Source: CAYOBW01 sp964402115 (GTDB lineage Bacteria; Verrucomicrobiota; Kiritimatiellia; UBA8416; CAYOBW01). From it: 64,000 nucleotides of DNA. The stretch spans positions 1-64,000 of the forward strand of contig CAYOBW010000001.1 in NCBI GenBank assembly GCA_964402115.1, in the 5' to 3' direction. Every line of letters starts with the position of its first letter. Positions within the stretch are counted from its first letter, which is position 1. The notes under the pieces were generated by a model. It worked only from the letters and a program-made list of their open reading frames with translations. It did not search any database and had not been told where the DNA came from. Position numbers and translations under genes: made by a program. Positions 38,801-47,641 of the stretch are shown here, in pieces.

Positions 38801-40343
38801 TCAAGCGGGCGCACAAGCCATGCGTGTACTCGTGGAAGATCACTTCCGCGTCGAGTGCGCTGTCGCGCATGCCCGGCGACAGCGGGTTGTATGGCTCCTG
38901 CGCGGCCATGTTCCACAAATGCAGTTGCATCCGCGGCCGGTGGCCGTCGTTCAAGACCGTGATGTTGGCTTGGTTGTACTGGCCGAGAGGCAGCACGCGT
39001 GCTCCGTTCCACACCTCGATGCGCATCCGGTCCGCGTCACGCCCGCCTCGTCCGAAGTTCGCTTCCTGGAAGTTGCCCGCCGCCTCGTCGAACCCCAACG
39101 CGTACACGCGGTCGTGGAAGACGTTGCCCCAGTAGAACGCTTGGCGCTCGCTCACGGTAAGCAGTCCGCCCCGTTCGAATGTTCGATAGGGAACGCCGGT
39201 GTCGCGGTGCAACATGTCCGGTTGATCGTCGTTGTCCCCGTCTTCGTACGCATCGACGTTGTTGCCTGCCTGTTCGTTGCTACCGTCCGGTACCCACCCC
39301 TGAGGCGAGGCGTTGGTGTCGAGCGCGGTCACGGTGACAAGCGCCTGCGTTGCCGTCGGCGGCGTGTAGTTGGTCGGTGCGTTCATGCCCGGCGAGAACG
39401 GTGTCGGGCTGTCGTTGGTGTACACGCGCAGGGTAATCGGCTCCAGTCCCCATGTCAGGTTCAGGTCTTCGACCACCTTGCCGGTGTCCGCCCGGACGAT
39501 GAGGCGGTGCGTGGCGCCGTCGGGGGCAGCAGCGAGAATGTCCCAGGACAGGACGGCGGAGAGCATGTCGAGCGGAAACCAGCAAGAGACCGGAGGCCGG
39601 AGGTCCGAGGTCGGAATCCGAGACGGCTCGCGAGGCCGCTCGCCCTCCAGGTGGGCTTTCGCAAGGCGTATGGCCTCGTCTGCGGTCACCTTCTCGATGC
39701 GGTGGAAGCGGACTTTGGGAAGGTGCAGGGCGCGGCTGGAGACGGTGACAATTTCTCCGGCTTCCGTCAGATTCAGGGCGAAGGTCGCGCCGTAGATGTC
39801 CAAGCCGTCTTTCTGTTGTTGCCAGCGGAGGTGCCGCAGGCCGTTGTGTTTGGTTTCGTAGTCCTGGTGCACGCGGGCGTTGGGCGGCTGCAGGTCCGTG
39901 GGGTGCAAGGTGAACGCGCGGGCGTTGGCTTCGATGAATGTGGCGACGATCTGCTCAGGCGGTGCGCCAGGAGCCGGGGGGCTGAGGAAGCCGGAGCGAC
40001 GGCGGACGAAGTGGGGCGTCCAGAACTGGGGATCGCGGTCAAGGATGGCGTCGGAGTGGCGAGTGAGCGAATAGGCTTCACGAGAAGGAGTATCTCGCGG
40101 AGACGCGGAGTTCGCGGAAGAGGAAGGGGGCTCGGGAGGGACGGCGTCCGCGCCGTCCGTGGCCGGCGTGCTCCGCCTGCCGGCAGGCAGCGAACCCGGC
40201 CCTCCAGAAGAGACGACCGCGACGGAGCGCGGCCCTCCATCGGGAGGGCGAGGCTCCCGCCGAGCCGCGACCCATAGCAGCAATGCGCCGGCCGCCAAAA
40301 GACAGGCGCATCCCGCGAAGAGATATGTCCTTCGCCTCTTCAT
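35823..40343 (-). CDS. M36 fungalysin-like metalloprotease with parallel beta-helix and calcium repeats
   Basis: The start at 40343 (MKRRRTYLFAGCACLL) gives an N-terminal membrane/signal helix; an in-frame start at 40412 is less likely. A propeptide-like region (about 95-300) precedes the protease: VIFHEYTHGLCARL (His504, Glu505, His508) and GMAEGWSD (Glu531) are the M36 zinc site. Then come Ig/fibronectin-like modules, a right-handed beta-helix (about 1000-1330: repeated GGGVYA, GGGVEL units) and DxDxDxDG calcium repeats, ending FYRVRAERL. 1506 residues. Two repeat-derived inserts lie in the N-terminal half (see 40139). Likely exported and self-processing. Confidence 0.85.
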   Translation of the reverse strand: MKRRRTYLFAGCACLLAAGALLLWVAARREPRPPDGGPRSVAVVSSGGPGSLPAGRRSTPATDGADAVPPEPPSSSANSASPRDTPSREAYSLTRHSDAILDRDPQFWTPHFVRRRSGFLSPPAPGAPPEQIVATFIEANARAFTLHPTDLQPPNARVHQDYETKHNGLRHLRWQQQKDGLDIYGATFALNLTEAGEIVTVSSRALHLPKVRFHRIEKVTADEAIRLAKAHLEGERPREPSRIPTSDLRPPVSCWFPLDMLSAVLSWDILAAAPDGATHRLIVRADTGKVVEDLNLTWGLEPITLRVYTNDSPTPFSPGMNAPTNYTPPTATQALVTVTALDTNASPQGWVPDGSNEQAGNNVDAYEDGDNDDQPDMLHRDTGVPYRTFERGGLLTVSERQAFYWGNVFHDRVYALGFDEAAGNFQEANFGRGGRDADRMRIEVWNGARVLPLGQYNQANITVLNDGHRPRMQLHLWNMAAQEPYNPLSPGMRDSALDAEVIFHEYTHGLCARLIGDGYGLSTVQSRGMAEGWSDFVALSLLSQPSDDVHGCYAFGAYVNARADWTNNYYFGIRRFPYSTDMNKAPQTFADTDPNQMAFPPEVPSNPKVKTLEADEVHRVGEVWALALWECRANLIKQYGFAGNGTMLQLVVDGMKLLPTNPTFAQARDALLLADQVNAGGSNQMALWRGFAKRGLGYSATVPESPSTVGIIQAFDLPFDIGVRVAEAGGDGDGYIDPGEDGSLTVVLTNHEMSLSNVTATLAAVGSEVTVTAGNAGLPDVSGGGSTTSAPPFTFTVDTSFPGFTDAAFTLRIESDKGWFDEPVLVRIGNPYDYPPEILNVAVTNMTETNAWVRWTTGIPADGQVEYGTDTNYDLSTILAPVMQTIHMAPLTGLAKGTVYHFRIHSEGTNGLAAVSGDFSFRTRSRIYVNVNGRAGDELGTIEAPFKTLQAAAEAARTTADEVLVAQGTYTGTSPEAVLDLNGSEWNLTIRGGSSPDFSRYDPVRYVTVIDGQGQRRGIRLDSGATLEIEGVTIQNCTHPEWGGGVVARQRALLTMTDCVVRSNVATNGSVNQNGGGVYATLGSSVWLNRCAVLGNRAVFGGGVFAISSDTTLGLDSCVISGNWAQFSGGGVELLSSATATLSGCLVKSNQVATDGQGGGVCIGPYCTAAMNVCTVASNRVVTVKYPFADGGGGILVAGQTSPSAATLNMSNCIVYGNRSPFYGSDLRCTEYAMVSAGYSAIGDIYGTLTSSNHLIRADPLFANPAAGDFHLLYGSPCIDAGEPGAGGGTDMDGEPRPFGAAIDIGADEFTDADVDHMADYWELARFAALTTSDGTADGDSDALDDFGEYMHQTDPHDRDTDRDLALDGWEVTHGFNPLNRDQDNDGMWDGWEVLHNLNAFTNDAASDPDGDAANNLAEFTANTDPLDPRSVLRFLAIGQQWGGLRLDWQGGREAMQFLETSSDLRAPAIWTPLYALPPPTPLTNALLLFGVTNRVRFYRVRAERL
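40139..40158. repeat. REP-type palindrome inside coding sequence
   Basis: GGACGGCG-TCCG-CGCCGTCC is a perfect 8-4-8 palindrome. It is followed to about 40270 by further GC-rich repeat-like text (ccggccctccagaag, cggccctccatcgggaggg). All of it is read in frame as Pro/Ser/Arg-rich linker just after the signal helix of the M36 protease. Confidence 0.65.
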
Positions 40344-40422
40344 AACGCAAGAAAGGGGCGGTAGGCTGCTTTCCCGCCGCATCCCCCATAATAGCAGGCA
40401 TTTCGCCGGCATGCTTGCCGTA

Positions 40423-41493
40423 TCACTGCGCGATGAACCCCTCGCGCTTATCGGGATTGGCGAAGGTGGCGGCGTTCGGGAAATCGAAGGCCTGGTACAC
40501 CCCGTTGGTCTTCGAGTCGTAGGTCACAAGAAGCTTCTTTGTGCCGCCGAGCGTGATGGCGCAGATGCCCTCGGCTTCGCACGGCACGGCGCCGGATGGA
40601 GTCGTCGGGACCTGCGGCAGGCGCATGCAATAGGTCAAGGCGCCGGCGGCCGGCTTGTACGCCAGCACGTGGCAGGATTGACGGTTGGTGTGCGTGTTGC
40701 CCTGGCCATCGGTGAACGCGGCGTTGGCCTCAAGCTTCCCGCTCAGGATAAACAGGTTGGTTGTGGCCGCGTCGTAGAAGAGGTCGCGGATGCTTTCGCC
40801 CCCCAAGTCCAGGCAGATGGGATTGGTGTCCCACGTGTAGGAACCCGCATTGAAGTCGCCGTTGCCGTTCAGCACGTTGGTCATGCGCAGCAGCACGGCG
40901 TGACCACCTGGAACCGAGTTCGTGAGTCGATTGACCAACGGACCGCGCAAGCCGACCCATAGCCGATTCGCCGAAGGCTCATACGCGATGCCTTCCACGT
41001 CCACCCCGCCCAGTTTCGGAGCGATCATCCAGTAGCTGCGCAGGAAGACATACTGGTTCGTCATGGACGCGAAGAAGGCGTCTTTGTAAGCGTCCAACGA
41101 TCCGTCCGCGTCGAAGTGTGCCAACCGCCGCCGGTTCGGGTTTTCCTCCAGGGCGGATGTGAGCGACTGGGACGTGATGACGAAATAGCCGTCGTTCTGG
41201 TCGGCCGCCATGCCTTCCGTGTCGTTCATGCCTTCGTCGGGCGACGTTCCGATCCCCGTCGGATTCGTGTTTGTCGCCACAATCGCACCATCGGAGAAGC
41301 GCACCTTCCAGAGAACGTCCTTTGGGGCCGTCAGTCGGCGCTCGTCGCCGCACGTCCAGAACGCCTCCCCGTCTGCCGATCGGGAGATGCAGGCCGAGAA
41401 CTCCGGCATGTAGAAGGCTGCCGTGTACTTCACTTGTCCGAACGCTGGTATCGTCGCCATGACTGCCGTCACGATTGTGAGCATCGTCTTCAT
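40423..41493 (-). CDS. Secreted DUF3616-like beta-propeller protein
   Basis: The 356-residue protein has a signal peptide (about 1-19, ending IPAFGQ). Its motifs resemble the DUF3616/esterase-like-phytase propeller group: NDTEGMAADQNDGYFVITSQ, GVDVEGIAYEPSANRLWVGL, GGESIRDLFYD, PCEAEGICAI. Repeated Glu-Gly-Ile/Met turns mark the blades. No catalytic site is evident. It lies 27 nt after the 41521-45009 gene and 79 nt before the M36 protease on the same strand, so the three are probably co-transcribed. Confidence 0.7.
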   Translation of the reverse strand: MKTMLTIVTAVMATIPAFGQVKYTAAFYMPEFSACISRSADGEAFWTCGDERRLTAPKDVLWKVRFSDGAIVATNTNPTGIGTSPDEGMNDTEGMAADQNDGYFVITSQSLTSALEENPNRRRLAHFDADGSLDAYKDAFFASMTNQYVFLRSYWMIAPKLGGVDVEGIAYEPSANRLWVGLRGPLVNRLTNSVPGGHAVLLRMTNVLNGNGDFNAGSYTWDTNPICLDLGGESIRDLFYDAATTNLFILSGKLEANAAFTDGQGNTHTNRQSCHVLAYKPAAGALTYCMRLPQVPTTPSGAVPCEAEGICAITLGGTKKLLVTYDSKTNGVYQAFDFPNAATFANPDKREGFIAQ

Positions 41494-41520
41494 GCTGTTT
41501 CCTCCTTGTGTCTCTGCGGC

Positions 41521-44500
41521 TTACGGAAGAGGCGCGGCCCATTCCAGGTGCAGTAGCGGCGCTTGGTTGGCATTAAGTTCGCGGCAGACCGCCTCCCGGC
41601 GACCGGCGTCTACATTGCCCGACAGCTCGTCGGTGATGACGAAGGCCATTCGGTTCCCAGGACTCCAGCCGCCCCGGCACACCACGTCACGAATGAGTCC
41701 AGCCATGTCCGGTGTCTGGTGCCGATAGTCGCTTTCGCCCAATTGCCGCCAGCCGGGCGGCGCCCATTTGACTTGGCGACCGGTCAGCGTCCGGGAGGTG
41801 ATGTTCGCGGTAGCTGTCGTGAATGTCGGAGCATTGTCCACCGCTTGCACCTCGATCCGCACAGGACAGTGCTTCTTCTTGTCGTCGGGCGGACTGATAT
41901 TGCGTGCCACAAACTGAATGCAGGCGCGGTGCACCGCGGAAGTGCGTGCCACGCCATTCGTAAAGGCAATCCCCACGATACGCGATTCCTCGCGATTGTT
42001 GCCGGACGACCACTTGTATCCGATATCGAGCGCCGATCCGGTTCCCCCATCTAGCTCCATGCCGCCATTCCAGCACTTTTCCTCGGCATCGTCGCTGTTC
42101 GCCGATACTCGGATGTCCGCTGTCTGCAACGTTCCGTACAGCGACGAGGGTTGCGCTGTACCGACAGTGATGTCGTCCACGTACCAGCCGCCGCCTCTGC
42201 CGCCAGCCGCGGTAAACCGCGAGAACTCCGTGATGTCCCTGTAGTCGCCGGATGCCGGCTGCATGCCGTACCGATACATGTCGTCCGGTTCGCTGATCAC
42301 GAACAGTGTCTTGCGGTCCGGAGCGATCGTGATGCCCTCGGGCTGGCTGCCGGATACCGCTTTGTTCGTAATGATCGTGCCGCCGAGGGTCGTCTGGACG
42401 ATCTTGAAACTCTCGTGACTCAGGATGAACAGATGTTGCTGTACGGGTTCGTAGTAGATATCCGACAAATCGATGGCGACGGCGTCGGCGGGTGCCGCAA
42501 ACAACTCCGTGGCGTAGCCAATCCCGTTTTTCAGTTCGATTCTGTACACCTTCTTGGGACTCTTTTCCTTCACCGCATAGAAGACCTGTCGGACGGGGTC
42601 GTAGGTGATGCCCTCCAAGCCCAGGTTGTCGGGGTTGTGACCGATGTTAACGTCAAACCTTTGGCCTGACGATTTCGCGATAGAAGTCGTGTTCGTCAGG
42701 ATCGTGACAAGCGTGACCTCGTTCGTCTTCTCCTCAACGACGGCGTAAGTGTTTCCCTGAACGTGGCAGATTCCCTCCGTGTCGTCGAACTCCGTCAACG
42801 TGATTGTTCTCCGATATGCTCCGCCTTGCGTGTACACATGGATGTACTCAGGATCGTTCTGGATCACCAGCAGTTCGCCGGTGGTTGGCATAATCGCACA
42901 ACCCGAACAGTTCTGACTCGTCCCGCCCAAGTCGGTGTTTTGGGTCTCCAGAACCGCGCTTGACGCGAGGCGCCGCCAGTCGTTGGTGGGAAGGAACTTG
43001 CGGAACGGCACGGCCGAAAACGCCTTGATCCCGTCAATGTGCAGGTCCCAGGTCTTGGCGGTGAGGTTCTCTTTCACCGTGAAGCGATGATAGCGGTAGT
43101 CGGTGATGCGGAACCGCGTGTCGGTGCTCCATGTGCCGGCGGTGCCGTTGAATACCCAGACCTCGCCGCGGCGGTTGATCGAGAACACGGCCGGATCGTA
43201 AGCGGGGGCCGCCGCAATGTCCGCGTAGTTCGTGAAGTGCGTCACCGCGCGCGGGTCGAGTTTGGCCCAGTAGTCCAGCCACACCGTGTTCTGGCCGCGT
43301 GCGCCGAAGAACTGGTTGACGGTAGGCGTCTGAGTCGAGGCCAGCAACTCCAGCGCCTTGCTGCCGCTGCGCTTCTCCGCCGTCTGCACAACGGCCTTGT
43401 CGGCCGGACTCGCCGTCCAGCCGTTCTGACCGGAGATTTGGCCGGTGGTGAGGGACTCGAAACCTTCAGTGTAGGTGAGGCTGCGGTAGGAATCGGCCAC
43501 GGCCGCGTTGCGGCCGTTGGCGATTTCCGCCAGGTCGCCCATGTTGTCGTCGTCGGTGTCCGCGTCTTCTGGATCGGAGCCGGCGAGATATTCGGCGAGG
43601 TTGTTCAGTCCGTCTGGCTCTTCGTCCACCGCAGCACTGTGCGCGAGGTTTGGAAACTCCTGCCACTCCCACCAATCCGGCAACCCGTCCGCGTCGGTGT
43701 CCGGGTCGGCGAGCGTAAGGTTGACGTTGGTGACCTGGCCGTTGACGTTCACGGTGGTCGGGTAGATGGCAAACGCCTCGGTGTTGGTGTTTGCCGTGCC
43801 GTTGCCGTTCGAATCGCGCCAAGCCATGATGTAATACGTCCCGGACGCAAGTTTCGGGATGACATAGCCGCCGGGCTGGCTCCGCCGCGCGCATTTGTTC
43901 GTAGACCAACTGCCGGCCGTGGTCACGGCCACGACGTAGATGGTCCCTGCCTGCCCTCCGGCGTAGCTCACGGTGCCCTTCACATTGGGCGGGTCGTTCG
44001 GATTCTGGGGATCGGTGCCGTCGAGGAAGCGTTCTTCGCCGTCCGCTACGCCGTCCCCATCGCCGTCGTAGTCGGCGTTATAGGCGCGGTAGAAGCGCAC
44101 GTTGCGGGTCGTCGCGCCGGTGTCGGTGTGGGTGAAGGTGTTGGTGGCGCCAGACGGCGTGACCGTCGTGAGCAGGGACCAGATGGGGGCGAGGGCGTTC
44201 GTGCAGGCGATGAGGCTGATCCGGTTGGTGAAGCCGTCGGGATAGGCCACCGTGAGGCGCACGGCGCCGTTGACGTTCGTCGCACACATACCGACGAACT
44301 GGATATTCGTCACGCTGCCGCCCTGCAACAGCAGCGGCAGCACGCCGCCACCCCCCGCCGGTCGTTCCGCCCGACGCGCGGCGGCCACCGTCTGTTCCAC
44401 GACCAACCGGACGAGGTTGTCGTGGTCCACGAGGTCGTAGGTCATGGCGAGCCGGCTGCCGTCGAAGAGCGCCTCCAAAGCCGCGCGGGAGGCGGCTGGC

Positions 44501-45009
44501 GCCACAACCGGACTGGCGGCGTACAAGTCCGGGTAGTGCGCCTTGACCCACCAGGCCGGGTCGTAGTCCGCGGGTACGGGACAGGCCGCGAGCACCTCGC
44601 CGCGCGCGTTGAGCACGAGGCGGCGGCGGGGCTGCGCGCGGGCATCCTCGATGACCCGGATCGGCCAGACCGTCGCGCCATCCCGTTCCACGGCCACCAA
44701 CCGCTTCACGAAGTCGGGAGCGAACCCCTGCCAGTTCACGACCGGCAACAAGCCTCCGCTCTGCGTCAGGACGCGTCCGGCATCGGGCAGCAACACCGGC
44801 ATGTAGGCCGCCTGTTGGCAGGCGTAATCCGCCACGATGTCCGTCTCCGTGGCCACGCGCCGGGAAAGGTAGGCCTCGAAAAGGCTTCGGTCGAAAACCC
44901 CAGCGGTTTGCGGTTCCTCGTTCAGGACCGCCGCCAGCGCCCACGCCATACTCGCGACGGCCCCAGTCGTCGCCAACAACGTCATCCGCCAACGTGCCGC
45001 CGTTTTCAT
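41521..45009 (-). CDS. Large secreted protein with SdiA-regulated-like propeller
   Basis: The start at 45009 (MKTAARWRMTLLAT) gives a signal peptide and 1162 residues; the frame stays open to 45240 but has no better start. Regions: an N-terminal unknown domain (about 40-320), a calcium-type DGDGDGVADGEE motif, a carbohydrate-binding-like beta module, and a second DPDTDADGLPDWWEW motif. Next is a LamG-like jelly roll (about 540-680), then an SdiA-regulated/YjiK-like propeller (about 680-990: SGCAIMPTTGELLVIQND, DDTEGICHVQGNTYAVVEEK). A DNRLRE-like module (SANSDDAEEKCWNGG) ends it. Function unknown. It heads the three-gene minus-strand cluster. Confidence 0.75.
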   Translation of the reverse strand: MKTAARWRMTLLATTGAVASMAWALAAVLNEEPQTAGVFDRSLFEAYLSRRVATETDIVADYACQQAAYMPVLLPDAGRVLTQSGGLLPVVNWQGFAPDFVKRLVAVERDGATVWPIRVIEDARAQPRRRLVLNARGEVLAACPVPADYDPAWWVKAHYPDLYAASPVVAPAASRAALEALFDGSRLAMTYDLVDHDNLVRLVVEQTVAAARRAERPAGGGGVLPLLLQGGSVTNIQFVGMCATNVNGAVRLTVAYPDGFTNRISLIACTNALAPIWSLLTTVTPSGATNTFTHTDTGATTRNVRFYRAYNADYDGDGDGVADGEERFLDGTDPQNPNDPPNVKGTVSYAGGQAGTIYVVAVTTAGSWSTNKCARRSQPGGYVIPKLASGTYYIMAWRDSNGNGTANTNTEAFAIYPTTVNVNGQVTNVNLTLADPDTDADGLPDWWEWQEFPNLAHSAAVDEEPDGLNNLAEYLAGSDPEDADTDDDNMGDLAEIANGRNAAVADSYRSLTYTEGFESLTTGQISGQNGWTASPADKAVVQTAEKRSGSKALELLASTQTPTVNQFFGARGQNTVWLDYWAKLDPRAVTHFTNYADIAAAPAYDPAVFSINRRGEVWVFNGTAGTWSTDTRFRITDYRYHRFTVKENLTAKTWDLHIDGIKAFSAVPFRKFLPTNDWRRLASSAVLETQNTDLGGTSQNCSGCAIMPTTGELLVIQNDPEYIHVYTQGGAYRRTITLTEFDDTEGICHVQGNTYAVVEEKTNEVTLVTILTNTTSIAKSSGQRFDVNIGHNPDNLGLEGITYDPVRQVFYAVKEKSPKKVYRIELKNGIGYATELFAAPADAVAIDLSDIYYEPVQQHLFILSHESFKIVQTTLGGTIITNKAVSGSQPEGITIAPDRKTLFVISEPDDMYRYGMQPASGDYRDITEFSRFTAAGGRGGGWYVDDITVGTAQPSSLYGTLQTADIRVSANSDDAEEKCWNGGMELDGGTGSALDIGYKWSSGNNREESRIVGIAFTNGVARTSAVHRACIQFVARNISPPDDKKKHCPVRIEVQAVDNAPTFTTATANITSRTLTGRQVKWAPPGWRQLGESDYRHQTPDMAGLIRDVVCRGGWSPGNRMAFVITDELSGNVDAGRREAVCRELNANQAPLLHLEWAAPLP

Positions 45010-45245
45010 GGCCGTGTTCCTCCTTTGCGCTGTTCCTCGCCCGTTTCCCTCGCCATTGACGCTCTGCTTGCGTATACGGCGCGGGATCTCAAGACTTCCG
45101 ACTGTCGCCGGAAAGGAAAGGGAGCGAACGCCGTTCAGCGTCGTTCTCTTGACAGTACGGCGGAACTCCTTGTCGAAGCAAGTGCTAATTATAGAAAGGT
45201 GAGATCCATGTGAGATCCTGTGCCGAATAGCGCAGCGCATCCCCC
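45010..45245. other. Upstream spacer of the secreted-protein cluster
   Basis: No gene is seen. The minus strand has a perfect TATAAT (45188-45193) but no clear -35 hexamer at normal distance, so it is only a weak promoter candidate for the 45009 gene. Confidence 0.35.
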
Positions 45246-45316
45246 TAACCTCGCAGCCCGCACCCGGTAGAACCGCGCGCGGCTCGCGACGTCGAAGAGG
45301 AGCAGGGCGTGGATGT
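45246..45316 (-). pseudogene. Relic of a secreted-protein C-terminus
   Basis: The minus strand encodes ALLLFDVASRARFYRVRAARL, closely matching the C-terminus of the M36 protease (ALLLFGVTNRVRFYRVRAERL). The flanking DNA is also alike (cccgcacccggtagaaccgc versus cccgcacccgatagaaccgc at 35839). Only this tail survives; no body of the gene is present upstream, where the SDR gene begins. Confidence 0.8.
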
Positions 45317-45366
45317 CAGGCTGACCACGGACTACCCGTTTCCTTCGACCCGTGCCGTCTCCCCCC

Positions 45367-46122
45367 TCAAACCAGGTGCTGTCCCCCGTCCACGAAGATG
45401 ATCTGTCCCGTGATCGTGTCCGCCTCCAGCAGGAAGCGCACCGCCCGCGCCACGTCGGCGGGAGTGCCGGCCCGGCCCAGCGGGACGACGCCGGCCGCCT
45501 CGCGCACGCGCTCCTCCGTCGTGCCCGGCGGGGGCAGGATGGCGCCCGGCGCGACGGCGTTCACCGTCAGGCGCGGCGCCAGCTCCACGGCCGCGCTGCG
45601 GGTCAGTGCCGCCAGGGCCTGCTTGGAGAGCAGGTAGGGCAGGCAGCCGGCTGGATTGCCGGCGATGCGCCGGTCGAGCAGGTTGACCACCTTCGCCTCC
45701 GGCCCTGCCGCTCCCTCCGCGGCCGGGCGGGCCAGCACGCGTCGCGCCAGGGCGCGCAGCAGGAAGAACGGGCCCAGGCAGTTCGTGCGCAGCTCGGCCA
45801 GCAGCTTCTCCTCCGTCGCCGCCAGCAGACTGTCCTTGTGGAAGACCGCCGCGCTGTTGACGAGGAGGTCCACGGCGCCGAGGCGCGCCCAGGCGTCGGC
45901 CAGCACGCTCTCCGCCTCCGCCTCGCCGCTGAGCGGGCCGCGGACGGGGACGGCGGTCACGCCTGCCTTGCCGAGCCGGTCCGCCAACTCCAGCGCCTCC
46001 GCCTCGGAGCGCTGGTAGTGCACGGCCACATTGCAGCCGGCGGCGGCCAGTTCCTCGCAGATGGCGCGCCCCAGCCGCACGGCGCCGCCGGTCACGAGTG
46101 CCCGTTTACCGCGCAAGTCCAC
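45367..46122 (-). CDS. SDR-family oxidoreductase, pteridine-reductase-like
   Basis: The 251-residue classical short-chain dehydrogenase has the NAD(P) motif ALVTGGAVRLGRA, LVNSAAVF, the YLLSK Tyr-Lys pair, and the C-terminal ITGQIIFVDGGQHL. In place of the usual catalytic Ser it has an Asp (VVNLLDRRIAGNP), as in pteridine reductases and FolM. The Arg in GGAVRLGR also fits NADPH-dependent pteridine reductases. A role in reduction of dihydrofolate or biopterin is therefore more likely than sugar or fatty-acid metabolism. It is divergent from the NfeD operon, with 58 nt between starts. Confidence 0.8.
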   Translation of the reverse strand: MDLRGKRALVTGGAVRLGRAICEELAAAGCNVAVHYQRSEAEALELADRLGKAGVTAVPVRGPLSGEAEAESVLADAWARLGAVDLLVNSAAVFHKDSLLAATEEKLLAELRTNCLGPFFLLRALARRVLARPAAEGAAGPEAKVVNLLDRRIAGNPAGCLPYLLSKQALAALTRSAAVELAPRLTVNAVAPGAILPPPGTTEERVREAAGVVPLGRAGTPADVARAVRFLLEADTITGQIIFVDGGQHLV

Positions 46123-46180
46123 GATCGCACCTCCCGCTTTCTGTTGGCTTTCCCGGCGGCATTATGCAAAATGGCACGTC

Positions 46181-47635
46181 ATGAAGCCATTGCTTTGTAT
46201 GTTGCTGGCGCTGGCACTGGCGCCGGTCGGTCGCGCCGCCCCGGCGGTGGCCGACGCGGCGGGGACCAACACGACCGTGGTCATCCCCGTTCAGGACATG
46301 ATCGAACGGGGGCTGGCCCACGTCGTGCTGCGCGGTATTCGCGAGGCGGAGACGCGCGGCGCCGGGCTGATCGTGCTCGATATGCGGACGCCCGGCGGCA
46401 AGCTGAGCGCGGCCGAGGATATCGTCATCGCCCTGCTGCAGACCCCCGTGCCGACCTGCACGTTCGTCAATCCGCGCGCCATCTCGGCCGGCGCCATCAT
46501 CGCGCTGGCGACGGACCGCATCTACATGACGCCGACGGGGATCATCGGCGACGCGATGCCCCTGATCGCCACGCCGTTCGGTACGCCCCAGGAGATCCCG
46601 GAGGGGCTGAAGGAGAAGGTCGTGTCGCCCACCGTGGCGCTGGTGCGTAACGCCGCCCAGCAGAAAGGGCATGACGCGCGCGTGGCCGAGGCCATGGTTC
46701 GGCCCGAGGTGGGGCTCAAGATCGGCGACGACGTGATTGCGCCGGCCGGGCAACTGCTGACGCTGACCAGCCAGGATGCGGCCCGGCCGGTCGGGCCGGA
46801 GCAGCGGCCGCTGCTATCGAGCGGCACGCACGCCGACCTGGCGGCCCTGCTGGCGGCGCTCGGGCGGCCTGCGGCGCGGGTGGTGACCATCGTGCCGACC
46901 GCGGCGGAGCGCGTGGCCCGGGCGATCGACGGCTTCCCGCTCTCCGCCATCCTGCTGGCGCTGGGCGTGCTGGGGCTGTACGTCGAGTTCAAGGCGCCGG
47001 GCATCGGCCTGCCGGGGATCGGGGGCGTGCTTTGCCTCGCGATCTGGTTCTGGGGGCACCAGGTGGCGGGGCTGGCGGGCATGGCTGAAATCGTGATTTT
47101 CGCGCTCGGGTTCGCCCTGCTGCTCGTCGAGTTGCTGGTGATTCCCGGCTTCGGCATCGTGGGCATCAGCGGCATCGCGCTCATGGTCTCCGCCATGCTC
47201 ATGGCCATGGTGGACATCTTCCCGGCCTCCCCACCGGCTGTCATCCGCGTGGCGCCGGTGGACTGGAGTGAGGTTCAGAACGCGGTCGTGAACCTGGGGT
47301 TGGCGCTCGTGCTGGCGCTGGCCGCCATGCTTGCGATCGCCCGCTACCTGCCGGAGTCGGCGCTGCTGCGGCCCCTCGTGCTGGCGCAGACGCTGAGCGC
47401 CGGCAAGGGTTTCCGGGCGTCGGCGTCGGCTGCCGGCCTCGTTGGCGCGCGCGGCGTGGCCGAAACGCCGCTGCGGCCTGGCGGGATCGGGGTGTTCGGC
47501 GGGCAGCGGCTCAGCGTGGTGGGGCCGGGCGAGTTTGTCGAAGCAGGCACGCCCATTGTCATTGCGGAAGTCCACGGGGCTCGTATAGTGGTGACCGTTG
47601 CGTCCGGGATCCCGGACGCGGGGCGGAAAGGGTAG
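46181..47635 (+). CDS. NfeD family protein, long form (ClpP/SppA-type protease plus membrane domain)
   Basis: The start at 46181 (MKPLLCMLLALALAP) supplies the signal peptide; 484 residues. The N-terminal half is a Clp/SppA-like serine protease: LDMRTPGG, then RAISAGAIIALA with the likely nucleophile Ser102, and a Lys about 42 residues later (Lys144 in EGLKEKVV) as in archaeal 1510-N. Four to five helices follow (about 250-390), then an OB-fold NfeD domain (about 405-484). Such proteins are encoded with stomatin/flotillin partners and act in membrane microdomains. It is 6 nt upstream of the short NfeD gene. Confidence 0.9.
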   Translation: MKPLLCMLLALALAPVGRAAPAVADAAGTNTTVVIPVQDMIERGLAHVVLRGIREAETRGAGLIVLDMRTPGGKLSAAEDIVIALLQTPVPTCTFVNPRAISAGAIIALATDRIYMTPTGIIGDAMPLIATPFGTPQEIPEGLKEKVVSPTVALVRNAAQQKGHDARVAEAMVRPEVGLKIGDDVIAPAGQLLTLTSQDAARPVGPEQRPLLSSGTHADLAALLAALGRPAARVVTIVPTAAERVARAIDGFPLSAILLALGVLGLYVEFKAPGIGLPGIGGVLCLAIWFWGHQVAGLAGMAEIVIFALGFALLLVELLVIPGFGIVGISGIALMVSAMLMAMVDIFPASPPAVIRVAPVDWSEVQNAVVNLGLALVLALAAMLAIARYLPESALLRPLVLAQTLSAGKGFRASASAAGLVGARGVAETPLRPGGIGVFGGQRLSVVGPGEFVEAGTPIVIAEVHGARIVVTVASGIPDAGRKG

Positions 47636-47641
47636 ACGCGC

